64,000 bases of DNA from positions 62,001 through 126,000 of the forward strand of contig CBDANB010000003.1 in NCBI GenBank assembly GCA_965197395.1, written 5' to 3'. Shown here piece after piece: positions 17,101 through 25,972 of the stretch (its first letter is position 1; the number at the start of each line of letters is the position of its first letter). A program made the position numbers and the translations under genes. The stretch comes from CAZYFH01 sp965197395. Its GTDB lineage: Bacteria > Acidobacteriota > Vicinamibacteria > Vicinamibacterales > UBA8438. The notes beneath the pieces are model-generated. The model worked only from the letters and a program-made list of their open reading frames with translations. It was not told the DNA's origin and did not search any database.

Positions 17101-17682
17101 TCAGGTTTCTTCGGCCATTTCCTTGGAGTCTTCCGCCGGCCGGCTCTTGCTCCCGTAACACAGCTCGACAAAGCCGGTTTTGTAGGCGACGACATCCTTC
17201 AGCTGCCACCTCAGTTCGGAACCGGAATTGCCGAACAAAGACAGCCCGTCCCCCAGCAGAATCGGCGCAATCGACAATCTGATTTCATCCACGAGGCTGA
17301 GCCTCAGAAAATCCTGGCCCAACGTCGCGCCTCCGACGAGCCAGATGTTGCGATACCTAGGCGCGAGCCTCTCCTCAACCAGCTTCCTCAGATCACCTGA
17401 GTAGAACTCCACGCTCTTCCTCGTGGAGGGCAGTTCCCTGCGTGTGGTCACGACGGTCGGGGTGTCGCCATAGGGCCACCCGAGCTCGAGCGCGGTTTCA
17501 TACGTACGAGAACCCAGCACGTAGCAGTCGATGGTCTTGAGGAACTCTTCAGCGCTCTCGTCCGAGACGCCCTTTTCGTAGACGTCTCCAGAGCTGTCGA
17601 GCCAGGACACGCTGTTGTCATGCCTGGCGATGAAGCCATCGAGACTTGAGACGACGTGTAGCGTCACCGTCGAGCTCTTCAT
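17101..17682 (-). CDS. Dihydrofolate reductase-like (RibD C-terminal domain) protein
   Basis: 193 residues. MKSSTVTLHVVSSLDGFIARHDNSVSWLD, VLGSRTYETA, VVTTRRELPS, NIWLVGGATLGQDFLRLSLVDEIRLSIAPILLGDGLSLF is the standard layout of the DHFR/RibD_C-like reductases, which bind NADPH. The physiological substrate of these stand-alone proteins is usually unknown. The last 14 residues (RPAEDSKEMAEET) resemble the C-terminus of the upstream trxB product, and the DNA of the two ends is about 84 percent alike over 44 bases. It lies 18 bases after trxB on the same strand. Confidence 0.85.
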   Translation of the reverse strand: MKSSTVTLHVVSSLDGFIARHDNSVSWLDSSGDVYEKGVSDESAEEFLKTIDCYVLGSRTYETALELGWPYGDTPTVVTTRRELPSTRKSVEFYSGDLRKLVEERLAPRYRNIWLVGGATLGQDFLRLSLVDEIRLSIAPILLGDGLSLFGNSGSELRWQLKDVVAYKTGFVELCYGSKSRPAEDSKEMAEET

Positions 17683-17700
17683 GGTGGTGATGTCCCTGGG

Positions 17701-18669
17701 TCAGGGCGCGGCGTTTTCGGTTTCTTCGGCCGCTGCCTCGGAATCTTCCACCGGCAGGCTCTCCAGATATCGCTCCGCATCGATCGCCGCCATGCAGCCG
17801 GAACTGGCGGCCGTCACCGCCTGGCGATAGACGTGGTCCTGCACGTCACCGCACGCGAAGACGCCGCGCACGCTGGTCTCCGTCCCGCGCTGGGGAACGA
17901 TGTAGCCGTTGGCATCGAGCTCCAGCTGCCCAGTCACGAGACTGGTGTTCGGCGTGTGGCCGATGGCGATGAACACGCCGTCAACGGCCAGCTCTTTTGT
18001 GGCATCCGTCTTGACGTTGCGGAGCACGACGCTCGTGACGACGCCCCGCCCCGTATCCTTGACGTCGTCGAGGACGGTGTCGAGCTCGAACGCGATCTTG
18101 GGGTTCGCGCGCGCCTTGTCCTGCATGATCTTCGAGGCACGAAACCCCTCGCGCCGATGGACGAGCGTGACCTGTGACGCGAACTTCGTGAGAAAGGTCG
18201 CCTCCTCCATCGCCGAATCGCCTCCGCCCACGACCACGATCGGCTTGTCCCGAAAGAAATAGCCGTCGCACGTCGCGCAGGTCGACACGCCGTGGCCCAT
18301 GAGCGCGCGCTCCGACGGCAGGCCGAGCAGGCGCGCGGAGGCGCCGGTCGCCAGGATCAACGCCCGCGCGTGATGCGCGCCCTCGCTCGTTGTGACGGTG
18401 AATGGCCGACGCGACAGATCGAGTGCGGTCACGTCGCCACGCACGATCTCGGTGCCGAACCGTTCCGCCTGTGCCCGCATCTCGGTCATCAGCTCGGGCC
18501 CCATGATGCCGTCCCGAAAGCCCGGGTAGTTCTCGACGGCGGTGGTCAACATCAGCTGACCGCCAGACTCCAGACCTTCTATGAGCAGCGGGGCGAGGTT
18601 GGCTCGTGCGGCGTACAGCGCGGCGGTCAATCCGGCGGGGCCGGACCCGATGATGATGACGTCTCTCAT
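17701..18669 (-). CDS. trxB: Thioredoxin reductase
   Basis: 322 residues. FAD-binding IIIGSGPAGLTAALYAARANL at the N-terminus, the redox-active CATCDG at about residues 135-140, NADPH-binding VVVGGGDSAMEEATFL, and GVFACGDVQDHVYRQAVTAASSGCMAA near the end. It reduces thioredoxin with NADPH. The ATG overlaps the stop of glgA (ATGA), which implies translational coupling. The acidic tail VEDSEAAAEETENAAP extends beyond the usual end of the family. Confidence 0.94.
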   Translation of the reverse strand: MRDVIIIGSGPAGLTAALYAARANLAPLLIEGLESGGQLMLTTAVENYPGFRDGIMGPELMTEMRAQAERFGTEIVRGDVTALDLSRRPFTVTTSEGAHHARALILATGASARLLGLPSERALMGHGVSTCATCDGYFFRDKPIVVVGGGDSAMEEATFLTKFASQVTLVHRREGFRASKIMQDKARANPKIAFELDTVLDDVKDTGRGVVTSVVLRNVKTDATKELAVDGVFIAIGHTPNTSLVTGQLELDANGYIVPQRGTETSVRGVFACGDVQDHVYRQAVTAASSGCMAAIDAERYLESLPVEDSEAAAEETENAAP

Positions 18670-20195
18670 GGTTGTTCTCGGACGGTCGCGAGTAGGTCGG
18701 CGTACTCTTCGACGTACCGCGCAGCCGATACGGTCCAGGAGAAATCGCGCCGCATCCCGGCCTGCTGGATCAGCCGCCAGCGATCGCCGTCGCCGTACAC
18801 CCGAATGGCATCACGGAGCGTGGTCAGCATTGCCGACGCGTCGAAGTCGCGAAACTTGAACCCGGTCCCGGCGCCGGTCCGCTCGTCGACGTCGTCGACC
18901 GCGTCATCGAGCCCGCCGGTCGCGCGCACGACGGGCACCGTTCCGTAGCGCATACTGTACATCTGATTGAGCCCGCACGGCTCGTAGCGCGAGGGCATCA
19001 GGAACATGTCGGCGCCTGCCTCGACCAGATGCGCGAGCGCCTCGTCGTAGCCGATCTGCACCGCGATGGTGCGCGGATACCGGTCGGCCGCCGTGCGCCA
19101 CATCTCCTCGTACTCCGGGTCGCCGCTGCCGAGCACGACGAAGGTCGCGCCCAGCTCGGCCAGCTCCGTCAGCGCCTCGCGCACGAGATCGAACCCTTTC
19201 TGATGCACGAGTCTCGAAATCAGGCCGATGACGGGGCGCTCGGCGTCGGTGTCGGCGTCGGCGTCATTCACTGGGAGCCGGAACCGCCTGAGCAGCTCTC
19301 GCTTCGCGGCGCGCTTGCCGTCGAGATCGCGAGCCGAGAATGGCGCGGGGATGTGACGATCATGGGCCGGATCCCATGCCTTGACATCGATGCCGTTCAG
19401 AATGCCGCGAAGCGCCGACTGCCTGGATTGCATGATGCCCTCGAACCCGTAGCCGTATTCCGCCGTGAGGATTTCCCGTGCATAGCCCTCGCTGACGGTC
19501 GTGACTCCATCGCTGAAGTTGATGCCGCCCTTCAGGAAGCTCACCTGGTTCCAGAACTCGAGGCCCTCCATCGAGAAGGCGCGCGCCGGCAGATCCACGG
19601 CGCCCATCGTCTCGGCCCCGAAGAGCCCTTGATACGCAATGTTGTGGATCGTGAACATCGTCGCCAATCGAGCGAACAGCGGATGCGCGCCGTATAGCGT
19701 GCGTGCGTAGACCGGCACCAACCCCGATTGCCAGTCGTGGGCATGGATGACATCCGGGGGCCGGCGCGCACGCTGCACCAGCTCCAGCGCGGCCCGCGCG
19801 AGGAGCGCGAACCGCACCGCGTTGTCCGGGTGGTCGCGCCCACCGGTGCCGTACGCCCCCTCCCGGTCGTAGAGCTCGTCGCATTCGATTAAGACGACAC
19901 GAGCGCGCGCGCCCAGCGACCGCTCGACGAACCCAACGTCGTACCAGTGCCCGCCCAGCGAGAGGTGGCACCGCGCGTACGGCGCGCCGACCCATCCAAC
20001 CTCGCGGTAGAGCGGCACGACCAGCGTGACCTCGTGGCCGAGACGACCGAGTGCGGTCGTCAGTGCCCCGGCGACGTCGGCCAAGCCGCCGGTCTTGACG
20101 AAGGGCAGCGCCTCGGAGGCCACCATCAAGATGGACAGCGACTCCTGGTCACCGCCGGTCGTGTCGATGTCGGAAGCGGACGGGGGCGCTGGCAT
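18666..20195 (-). CDS. glgA: Glycogen synthase (ADP-glucose starch synthase)
   Basis: 509 residues from the ATG at 20195; the frame is open further upstream but family similarity begins at LSILMVASEALPFVKTGGLADVAGAL, whose KTGGL loop binds ADP-glucose. VIHAHDWQSGLVPVYART, TIHNIAYQGLF, and the C-terminal GT5 region LISRLVHQKGFDLV and MFLMPSRYEPCGLNQMYSMRYGTVPVVRATGGL follow. It adds glucose from ADP-glucose to glycogen. No other glg gene is nearby; trxB overlaps its stop. Confidence 0.94.
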   Translation of the reverse strand: MPAPPSASDIDTTGGDQESLSILMVASEALPFVKTGGLADVAGALTTALGRLGHEVTLVVPLYREVGWVGAPYARCHLSLGGHWYDVGFVERSLGARARVVLIECDELYDREGAYGTGGRDHPDNAVRFALLARAALELVQRARRPPDVIHAHDWQSGLVPVYARTLYGAHPLFARLATMFTIHNIAYQGLFGAETMGAVDLPARAFSMEGLEFWNQVSFLKGGINFSDGVTTVSEGYAREILTAEYGYGFEGIMQSRQSALRGILNGIDVKAWDPAHDRHIPAPFSARDLDGKRAAKRELLRRFRLPVNDADADTDAERPVIGLISRLVHQKGFDLVREALTELAELGATFVVLGSGDPEYEEMWRTAADRYPRTIAVQIGYDEALAHLVEAGADMFLMPSRYEPCGLNQMYSMRYGTVPVVRATGGLDDAVDDVDERTGAGTGFKFRDFDASAMLTTLRDAIRVYGDGDRWRLIQQAGMRRDFSWTVSAARYVEEYADLLATVREQP

Positions 20196-20259
20196 GGCAG
20201 CGAGAGAGGATGTCGTGCGGCCGCGTCGCCCGGGCGACCTGGTGGCCGGTATCAGGCCA

Positions 20260-21282
20260 TTAGTCAGCGCGGTGGAGACCGGGCACGATGAGCGAGCGGC
20301 CCTTGGTCGATACCCAGGTGACCAGACGACGCACTTCGGCGAAGCGCGCTGAATTCGAGCGCGCACCGAGGACCACGAACGCGAGCGGGTCGCTCCCGGG
20401 CAGCTTCACCACCGCGGCGAGACAATACCCGGCCTCGTCGATATAGCCGGTCTTTCCACCCTGCACGACGTGGCGACCACGCAGCAGGCGATTGGTGTTG
20501 CGTACCGTCAGCCGCCGGCGGCTCGTGCGCAGCCGATAGGACGACTTACGCATGATGCCGGCAATCGTCGGGTCGCTACTGGCGTGGCCAATGAGTCGAG
20601 CCAGGTCGTATGGCGACGCGATGTTGCGCTCGTCGAGACCTGACGGATCGACGAAGGTCGTGCGCTCCAGCCCGAGATCGTCGGCCTTACGGTTCATCTG
20701 CTCGACGAAGCCGCGCGTCCCCCACGGCGACACCCGCGCAATCGCGCGGGCGGCGGCGTTGTCGGAGGCCACGAGCGCGAGGTGCAGCAGGTCGTTGAGC
20801 GAGATCCGCTCGCCGCGCCGGAGATACGTCGTCGACGCCCTGCGCACGTCGCGCCGTGACACGACCACGTCCCGCGACAGATCGGACTGGTGGTCCACCA
20901 GCACGAGCGCCGTCATGACCTTGGTAATGCTGGCGATCGGTCGCGGCTCTAGGCCGTTCGAGTCCCAGAGCACCTCATGCGTGGCGGGATTGTAGAGAAT
21001 GGCGGCCTCCGCCCGAACGCGCGGGCTGGGCAGGTCGCCTACGTCGCGGAAGCGGAGGGTTGGCGGCTGCTGGGCGTCGGCGCCGCGCCAGACAACCGGC
21101 GCCGTCTCGGCGGGTTCCGCCAGTCCGACGTTGGGAGTCCAACTGAAACGGCCGAAGCTCAGGAAAAACGCCCCGAGCGCTACGAGCACCAGCACGAGCA
21201 GTGACGACCCGGACCCGCGACGCCGGCGCATGTACGCTAGGACCTCCTGAGCGGCACCCTGTGGGCGGCGGCTTTTCGCCAT
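20260..21282 (-). CDS. D-alanyl-D-alanine carboxypeptidase (PBP5/6-like)
   Basis: 340 residues. An N-terminal transmembrane segment (SLLVLVLVALGAFFLSFG) anchors it, with the catalytic domain outside. The three serine penicillin-recognising motifs are present: SITK (PIASITKVMTAL), SDN (LVASDNAAARAIA) and KTG (VQGGKTGYIDEAGYC). It trims the terminal D-Ala from peptidoglycan pentapeptides. It lacks the long C-terminal PBP5 tail, closer to the PBP7/DacC-short group. It lies 64 bases upstream of glgA. Confidence 0.9.
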   Translation of the reverse strand: MAKSRRPQGAAQEVLAYMRRRRGSGSSLLVLVLVALGAFFLSFGRFSWTPNVGLAEPAETAPVVWRGADAQQPPTLRFRDVGDLPSPRVRAEAAILYNPATHEVLWDSNGLEPRPIASITKVMTALVLVDHQSDLSRDVVVSRRDVRRASTTYLRRGERISLNDLLHLALVASDNAAARAIARVSPWGTRGFVEQMNRKADDLGLERTTFVDPSGLDERNIASPYDLARLIGHASSDPTIAGIMRKSSYRLRTSRRRLTVRNTNRLLRGRHVVQGGKTGYIDEAGYCLAAVVKLPGSDPLAFVVLGARSNSARFAEVRRLVTWVSTKGRSLIVPGLHRAD

Positions 21283-21341
21283 CTGCCCAAAATATCGGCG
21301 ATTGTAGCAGACTCCTCCATCACCACGGGCTGGGAGCAGCC

Positions 21342-22676
21342 CTAGGGCTCCGTCAACGCCACCGCCAGCAAGATCGCTCGCTGCGAGCCGAGCACTGAAT
21401 CGCGCAGGTCGAAGGTCTCGTGCAGCGCGTGGGCTCCCGAGCCGCGTCCGCCCCCATCGATGGTGATCGCGGGGATCCCGAGGCTCATCGGGAGATTGGC
21501 GTCCGTGGAACCCGCCGATAACCGCATGGGGAGGTTCAGCGCCTCGGACACTGCCAGTGTCGCGCGCACAAGCGGCGCGTCGACTGGTGTCCGACCTGCC
21601 GGCCGCTGACCGACGACCTCAGTCTCCACTCGCAGGCGACCGCCACTGCCCCACCGGGCGTTCTCCTCGGCCAGCGCCGTGTGGACCGCACGTCGAAACC
21701 TGCTGTCCAGGGCGGCCAGCGTCGCCGGATCCTCGGAGCGCAAGTCGACCTCGAGCCACGCCTCCGCCGCGATCGCGTTGATCGATGTCCCGCCGCCCAC
21801 GCGGCCGACCGTGAAAGTCGTCTTCGGGTCGGACGGCACCTCGAAGTCGGCGATCGCCCCAATCAGGCGGCCGAGCGCATGGACCGGACTCGCCAGTCCG
21901 AAGGCCCCATAGCTGTGTCCGCCCGCGCCCCGAAACGCCGTCCGGTAGCGCATCGATCCGACGGCAACGTTGGTGATGCCAAGACCGGCCCCGTCAACGG
22001 ACACGAAACGATCCACCTCACCCGCCAACTCGGTCCCGAAGAGATGCGTGACGCCGCGGAGGTCGCCCAGGCCCTCCTCCCCCACCGTCCCAACGAACGT
22101 GATCGGCCCGGCGGTCTCCACATCGCCGCTGTCGAGCGCACGCGCGACACCGAGCACGACGGCGAGCCCGCGGCAATCGTCACCGATGCCTGGACCGTGG
22201 AGCACGTCACCGTCCCGCGTCACCGACACGTCGGTCCCTTCTGGAAAGACGGTGTCCAGATGGGCGCTGAAGACAAGGTGGGGCCGCGCACGCCGACCGG
22301 GGCGCTCGCCCAGCACGTTGCCGACGGCATCGATGCGGACGCGCTCCAGGCCGAGCGCCGTCAGGCGCGCACGAAAGGCCTCTGCCCGGGTCTGCTCTTG
22401 GAACGGTGGGGCGGGTATCTCACACAGCGCAATCTGGTCGGCCACCACAGCGGCTTCGAGCTCGATGGCGGCGTCGACGGCCGCGCGCACGCCGGGAGTC
22501 GTCAGGAGCCGCCGCCCGAGGTCGTCGGGGTCTTCCTGCCCGAACGCCGGCGTCACGCCCGCCGCGACGAGGATGACGACCGCGCCGATCGCCCGTCGCA
22601 CCAGGGAGACGACCGACGAACCGCCCGCTACCGGTGTGCTGCGCTCGTTCACTAGCTCCTCGACCGTCAAGATCAT
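21342..22676 (-). CDS. Secreted M20 family zinc peptidase
   Basis: 444 residues from the ATG at 22676. A GTG at 22652 preceded by GAGGAG is an equally good start (VNERSTPVAGG) and gives a tidier signal peptide (GAVVILVAAGVTPAFG). Metal and catalytic residues: FSAHLDTVFPEG, GPGIGDDCRGLAVVLG and GTVGEEGLGDLRG, with the dimerisation domain including GGTSINAIAAEAWLEVDLRS and a final His in ALHETFDL. Substrate is probably a peptide or amidated amino acid. The ISL3 element ends 14 bases upstream of the ATG, so the native promoter has been displaced. Confidence 0.9.
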   Translation of the reverse strand: MILTVEELVNERSTPVAGGSSVVSLVRRAIGAVVILVAAGVTPAFGQEDPDDLGRRLLTTPGVRAAVDAAIELEAAVVADQIALCEIPAPPFQEQTRAEAFRARLTALGLERVRIDAVGNVLGERPGRRARPHLVFSAHLDTVFPEGTDVSVTRDGDVLHGPGIGDDCRGLAVVLGVARALDSGDVETAGPITFVGTVGEEGLGDLRGVTHLFGTELAGEVDRFVSVDGAGLGITNVAVGSMRYRTAFRGAGGHSYGAFGLASPVHALGRLIGAIADFEVPSDPKTTFTVGRVGGGTSINAIAAEAWLEVDLRSEDPATLAALDSRFRRAVHTALAEENARWGSGGRLRVETEVVGQRPAGRTPVDAPLVRATLAVSEALNLPMRLSAGSTDANLPMSLGIPAITIDGGGRGSGAHALHETFDLRDSVLGSQRAILLAVALTEP

Positions 22677-22698
22677 AACGGAGGGTGACCACTTTCTT

Positions 22699-24127
22699 GG
22701 CTATATCCGAATTTCCCAACTAACGAAATGCGCTGATGATGCTGGTGCATAGGCATTCTGACGTCGCTCACAGGGTACGCAAGTGGCTGGGAATGTGCGC
22801 AGGAATATCGAGGTCACCGACGGTCAGGTAGATCATGTCGGCGAAGTCGTCCAGGTGGCGATAACCGGACGCCCGGTTCTTGACGATCTTGATAATGCGA
22901 TTCAAGCCCTCGCCGACGGCATTCGTCAGCGGCCTGTCGATGAAGGCCATGATGTGCGTGAGGTGCGTCCGCAGTGTCCCGACAAACGTGCGCAACGTCG
23001 GGATGCGGCTGCGCAACGCGGCGGTCATCCAGCGTCTGAGGAACTTCGTCGCCGAGGCCCGATAGCGGTAGTTCCAGAAGTGCTCAAACTCGTCCTTGAG
23101 CACCCAGGCGCGATGAATGCGCCGATTGGAGTTCCGCAAGCGATTGAGGAACCGGGTATGGCCCTTGGTCCGGTGTCTGGAGTGCCTGCTGAGCAGCCAC
23201 CGCAGCCCCTTGATCGCCTTGCGCCCCGGCGTGTCGAGAGCCCGCCACTGTTCCTTGCGGACTTCGTCCACGGCCTGGTTTAGCGCTTTGACGAGATGGA
23301 AGCGGTCGAGGACGAGCGTGACCTCGGGACAGTGATCGGTGATCGCCCCGATATAGGCGGGGCTCATGTCGCAACTGGCCCAGGCGACCCGCGTTTTCTG
23401 CCCCGGGCTCAGCCAGTCGTTGAAGAAGCGATCGATGGTGTCGCGGCCCTTGCCCGGGCCGACCCACAGGACGCGCGCGCGGTCCAGGTCGTAGACGAGG
23501 GTGGCGAACTTGCGGCCCTTGCAGTAGGAGATCTCGTCGACGCCGAGCGTGGTCAGGCCTCGGATTTTGTGCCCGTGGCGCACCCGCGTGATGACTCGGT
23601 GCAGCAGGTTGGACAGGGTCGAGGTCGGGAGCCGCAGGATCTCGGCCGCCGCCTGCTGCGTCATGATCTGGCACAGGGCGCAGAGGCGCCACTCCAGGCG
23701 GTAGGTGACGCGGGCATAGGCCGGCGCCCAGGGGATCTCCTCCTGCACGCGCCCATGGGTGGGGCACTGGATCTCTTTCGGGGCATACCAGAGCACGATG
23801 CGCAGGCCCATGACCGCCACATCCTCCCACCGCCGTCGCTCGCTTGTCTGGTGCACGATTCGGCCGCGCCGCCCACACGCCGGGCAGCGGCAGCCGTTCT
23901 TGTACGGCTTGACCGCCAGATGGAGCTCCGTGTCGCGATGCATGAACCGAACATGCGTGACCTTCAGACTCTTGAGACGTAGGATCGTGCGCAGCAACTT
24001 CAGGTTGCTCACGGGCTTCTCCTCCTTCCTGTCGACGGCAATCAACAGAGGGAATGAAGCCCGTGTTTACATGCAGCAATCAAGTCATTGCATCAGCTAA
24101 ACGTCTTTGGCAAACCCGGATAGACCC
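22699..24127 (-). mobile_element. ISL3-family insertion sequence (1429 bp) with 8-bp target duplication
   Basis: Bounded by ACTTTCTT at 22691-22698 and 24128-24135. Inverted ends: GGCTATATCCGAATTTCCCA on the left and, as reverse complement on the right, GGGTCTATCCGGGTTTGCCA. Contains one transposase gene on the minus strand. Size, 8-bp duplication and GG-starting termini fit ISL3. Without it the surrounding DNA reads straight from the M20 peptidase leader into the region at 24.14 kb. Confidence 0.93.
22768..24009 (-). CDS. ISL3-family transposase
   Basis: 413 residues from a GTG at 24009 that has AAGGAGGAG six bases upstream; an ATG at 24045 is the longer alternative. The N-terminal zinc-finger cysteines are in GCRCPACGRRG and the C-P-T-H pair in IQCPTHGRVQ. 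The DDE core is visible as LGVDEISYCKGRKFATLVYDLD, VLDRFHLVKALNQAVDEVR and VGEGLNRIIKIVKNRASGYR. All expected blocks are present, so it may be active. Confidence 0.94.
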   Translation of the reverse strand, partial: SNLKLLRTILRLKSLKVTHVRFMHRDTELHLAVKPYKNGCRCPACGRRGRIVHQTSERRRWEDVAVMGLRIVLWYAPKEIQCPTHGRVQEEIPWAPAYARVTYRLEWRLCALCQIMTQQAAAEILRLPTSTLSNLLHRVITRVRHGHKIRGLTTLGVDEISYCKGRKFATLVYDLDRARVLWVGPGKGRDTIDRFFNDWLSPGQKTRVAWASCDMSPAYIGAITDHCPEVTLVLDRFHLVKALNQAVDEVRKEQWRALDTPGRKAIKGLRWLLSRHSRHRTKGHTRFLNRLRNSNRRIHRAWVLKDEFEHFWNYRYRASATKFLRRWMTAALRSRIPTLRTFVGTLRTHLTHIMAFIDRPLTNAVGEGLNRIIKIVKNRASGYRHLDDFADMIYLTVGDLDIPAHIPSHLRTL

Positions 24128-24297
24128 ACTTTCTTGACACGCCCCGGACTGGATCCGCGCGGCTGCGCCACAACGGAACACTCACAGACGGTCATCGACC
24201 GCCCAATGACCGTTTCGGGGAGGTATTGAGGCGGTCCCGCGCCACTCACCGTGGCACACAAGTTGCTGAACAGTATCCGTAACGAGGAGGGGACACG

Positions 24298-24516
24298 ATG
24301 CCACTTTTTCGACTCGTCGGATTTGCCACACTGTCGTGCGGGTGTCTGGTTGGGCGGTACCGGGAAGTCGCGCTTAACCGCGAGGTCGACTACGTCGAGG
24401 AGAAGGGGAACGTGTGCTGGTCGAGCGACCACCAGCGCAATCAAGTGGTGACGTCGGAACACGCTACCGCCGACCGAACGCGCACCCCAGCGGTGGCGGC
24501 GGCGGCGCACGCCTAA
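24298..24516 (+). CDS. Small conserved-looking protein of unknown function
   Basis: 72 residues. The ATG at 24298 has a good ribosome site (GAGGAGGGG). The N-terminal stretch FRLVGFATLSCGCLVGRYREVALNREVDYVEEKG is cysteine-containing and ordered, and the end is Ala/Thr-rich. I recall similar short proteins with a CGC-VGRYRE core in high-GC bacteria but cannot name a family. It is convergent with the VWFA gene (24538). Confidence 0.55.
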   Translation: MPLFRLVGFATLSCGCLVGRYREVALNREVDYVEEKGNVCWSSDHQRNQVVTSEHATADRTRTPAVAAAAHA

Positions 24517-24537
24517 CGAGTGGCCTGAATCGCGCTG

Positions 24538-25908
24538 CTACGGCCGAGGCAGCGCCGCCTGGACGCCGGCGCGTTCGTACGTGTAGTGGGTCCGCGACTG
24601 CACCTCGACGTCATCGCGGTCCACTTCGACCCGCAGCCGACGGGTCCGAGCGGTCGGATCGGCGTTACCGGAGTAAAAGCCGAGCACGTAGTAGTCGCTC
24701 GTCTCCGCATCGATTTCCTTGAACAGATTTTCGAAGTTGTTGGTGTTCACGACCGCCTTCCCGCCGGTCAGCTCCGCAAGCGTGCGGAGGCTGTTCTGTG
24801 TCTGGAAGAGCCACTCGTTGAACGGCTGGATCGGCCCTTTGTAGTCCACATCGGGGCCAACCATCAATCCGCGTGGGTCGACGGTGTAGAAGGACGCGTT
24901 GGCGCGGTTCGCGGCCTTCGCCAGCTCGGCGAGCTCCATGGCCAGGTCTGTATCGCTGAACACCACACCCCCGCGTTCGATGCGCTCGAAGGGATCGTAC
25001 GACATGTCCCCCATCTCAAAGGGCTGTGTAATCCGGCCACCACCGCTGTTGTTGGGAAAGTTACGTGCGTACGGATCGCGGGCAAGGACCCGCTGGTCCT
25101 CGAACGGGTTGAAGTCGTAGCCCTGGCTGAAATAGAGGACCGCTTTGCGCCTGTTCCGCACCTGCTCGAGATTCCGCACGAGGTCCCGGGCGGTCTTGAA
25201 GGCCACGTGCGCGCGCCACCGCAGCTCCTCAGGTCCGCGAGCACCCTGCATGAGGTCGGTGATCAACTCCGTCGCGTTGAAACCGTCGCCCGTAATCCGC
25301 TCCATCGCGGAATAGAGCTGGCTCCGGTCGTAGTTCAAGTCGATCCTGATCGAGGACGGCCCGGTCGTGACGAGTCCGTAGAGGTCGCCTTCGTGAATCA
25401 GCGTGTTGAACATCTTCTCGAAGACCTGCCGCGTCTTCGGGGTCTTGTTGGCCTCGATGTGCAGGTCGTCGATGATGATGACGAAAATCCTGCCCGCCGT
25501 GTCGTTCACGGGCCGTGACGGCGGCAAGATGATCCCCTCCTGCACCGGGGGTGGCGGCAGGAGCTGGTTGTAGACACGACCGCCGTGCACCAGCACCAGC
25601 GACGCCACGTCGCGCGCGACGTCGTCCTCGTAGATCGTGAAGTTGTCCTTCGTCAGGTCTGGAAGAAACACGCCATCGCCGTCGCGGACGATGACATCCG
25701 TCGTCACCAACGTCACACCGGATCGGAAGACGGGAGCGGGGTCCGGGGTGTCCAGGTCAGCCGCGGTCGGCGGATCCGTCGCGCCTGGCGGCTGCGGCGC
25801 CTGAGCCGCGGCAACCGCACCGAGCGCGCCGAGCGCGCCGATCACACTTACGACCAACACGCCACGCCAGCGTCGGCTTCGAGGTGTGTGTCCCTGCATG
25901 CCAGACAT
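24538..25908 (-). CDS. VWFA-related secreted protein (acidobacterial type)
   Basis: 456 residues. A signal or anchor peptide (VLVVSVIGALGALGAVAAAQA) is followed by a proline-rich spacer, FRSGVTLVTTDVIVRDGDGVFLPDLTKDNFTIYEDDVARDVASL and then a von Willebrand A-like fold starting FVIIIDDLHIEANKTPKTRQVF. The MIDAS motif is not canonical: IIDDLH stands where DxSxS is usual, as in the VWFA-related group expanded in Acidobacteriota. C-terminal SDYYVLGFYSGNADPTARTRRLRVEVDR is the usual end of the family. Probably an extracytoplasmic adhesion or binding protein. The second Met (25899) is another possible start. Confidence 0.88.
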   Translation of the reverse strand: MSGMQGHTPRSRRWRGVLVVSVIGALGALGAVAAAQAPQPPGATDPPTAADLDTPDPAPVFRSGVTLVTTDVIVRDGDGVFLPDLTKDNFTIYEDDVARDVASLVLVHGGRVYNQLLPPPPVQEGIILPPSRPVNDTAGRIFVIIIDDLHIEANKTPKTRQVFEKMFNTLIHEGDLYGLVTTGPSSIRIDLNYDRSQLYSAMERITGDGFNATELITDLMQGARGPEELRWRAHVAFKTARDLVRNLEQVRNRRKAVLYFSQGYDFNPFEDQRVLARDPYARNFPNNSGGGRITQPFEMGDMSYDPFERIERGGVVFSDTDLAMELAELAKAANRANASFYTVDPRGLMVGPDVDYKGPIQPFNEWLFQTQNSLRTLAELTGGKAVVNTNNFENLFKEIDAETSDYYVLGFYSGNADPTARTRRLRVEVDRDDVEVQSRTHYTYERAGVQAALPRP

Positions 25909-25972
25909 TATAGCAAAGCTCCTTCGGAGCTATAGACTCGCTAAGTCCCTGGTTGGTCTGGCGTTCCGCGGA

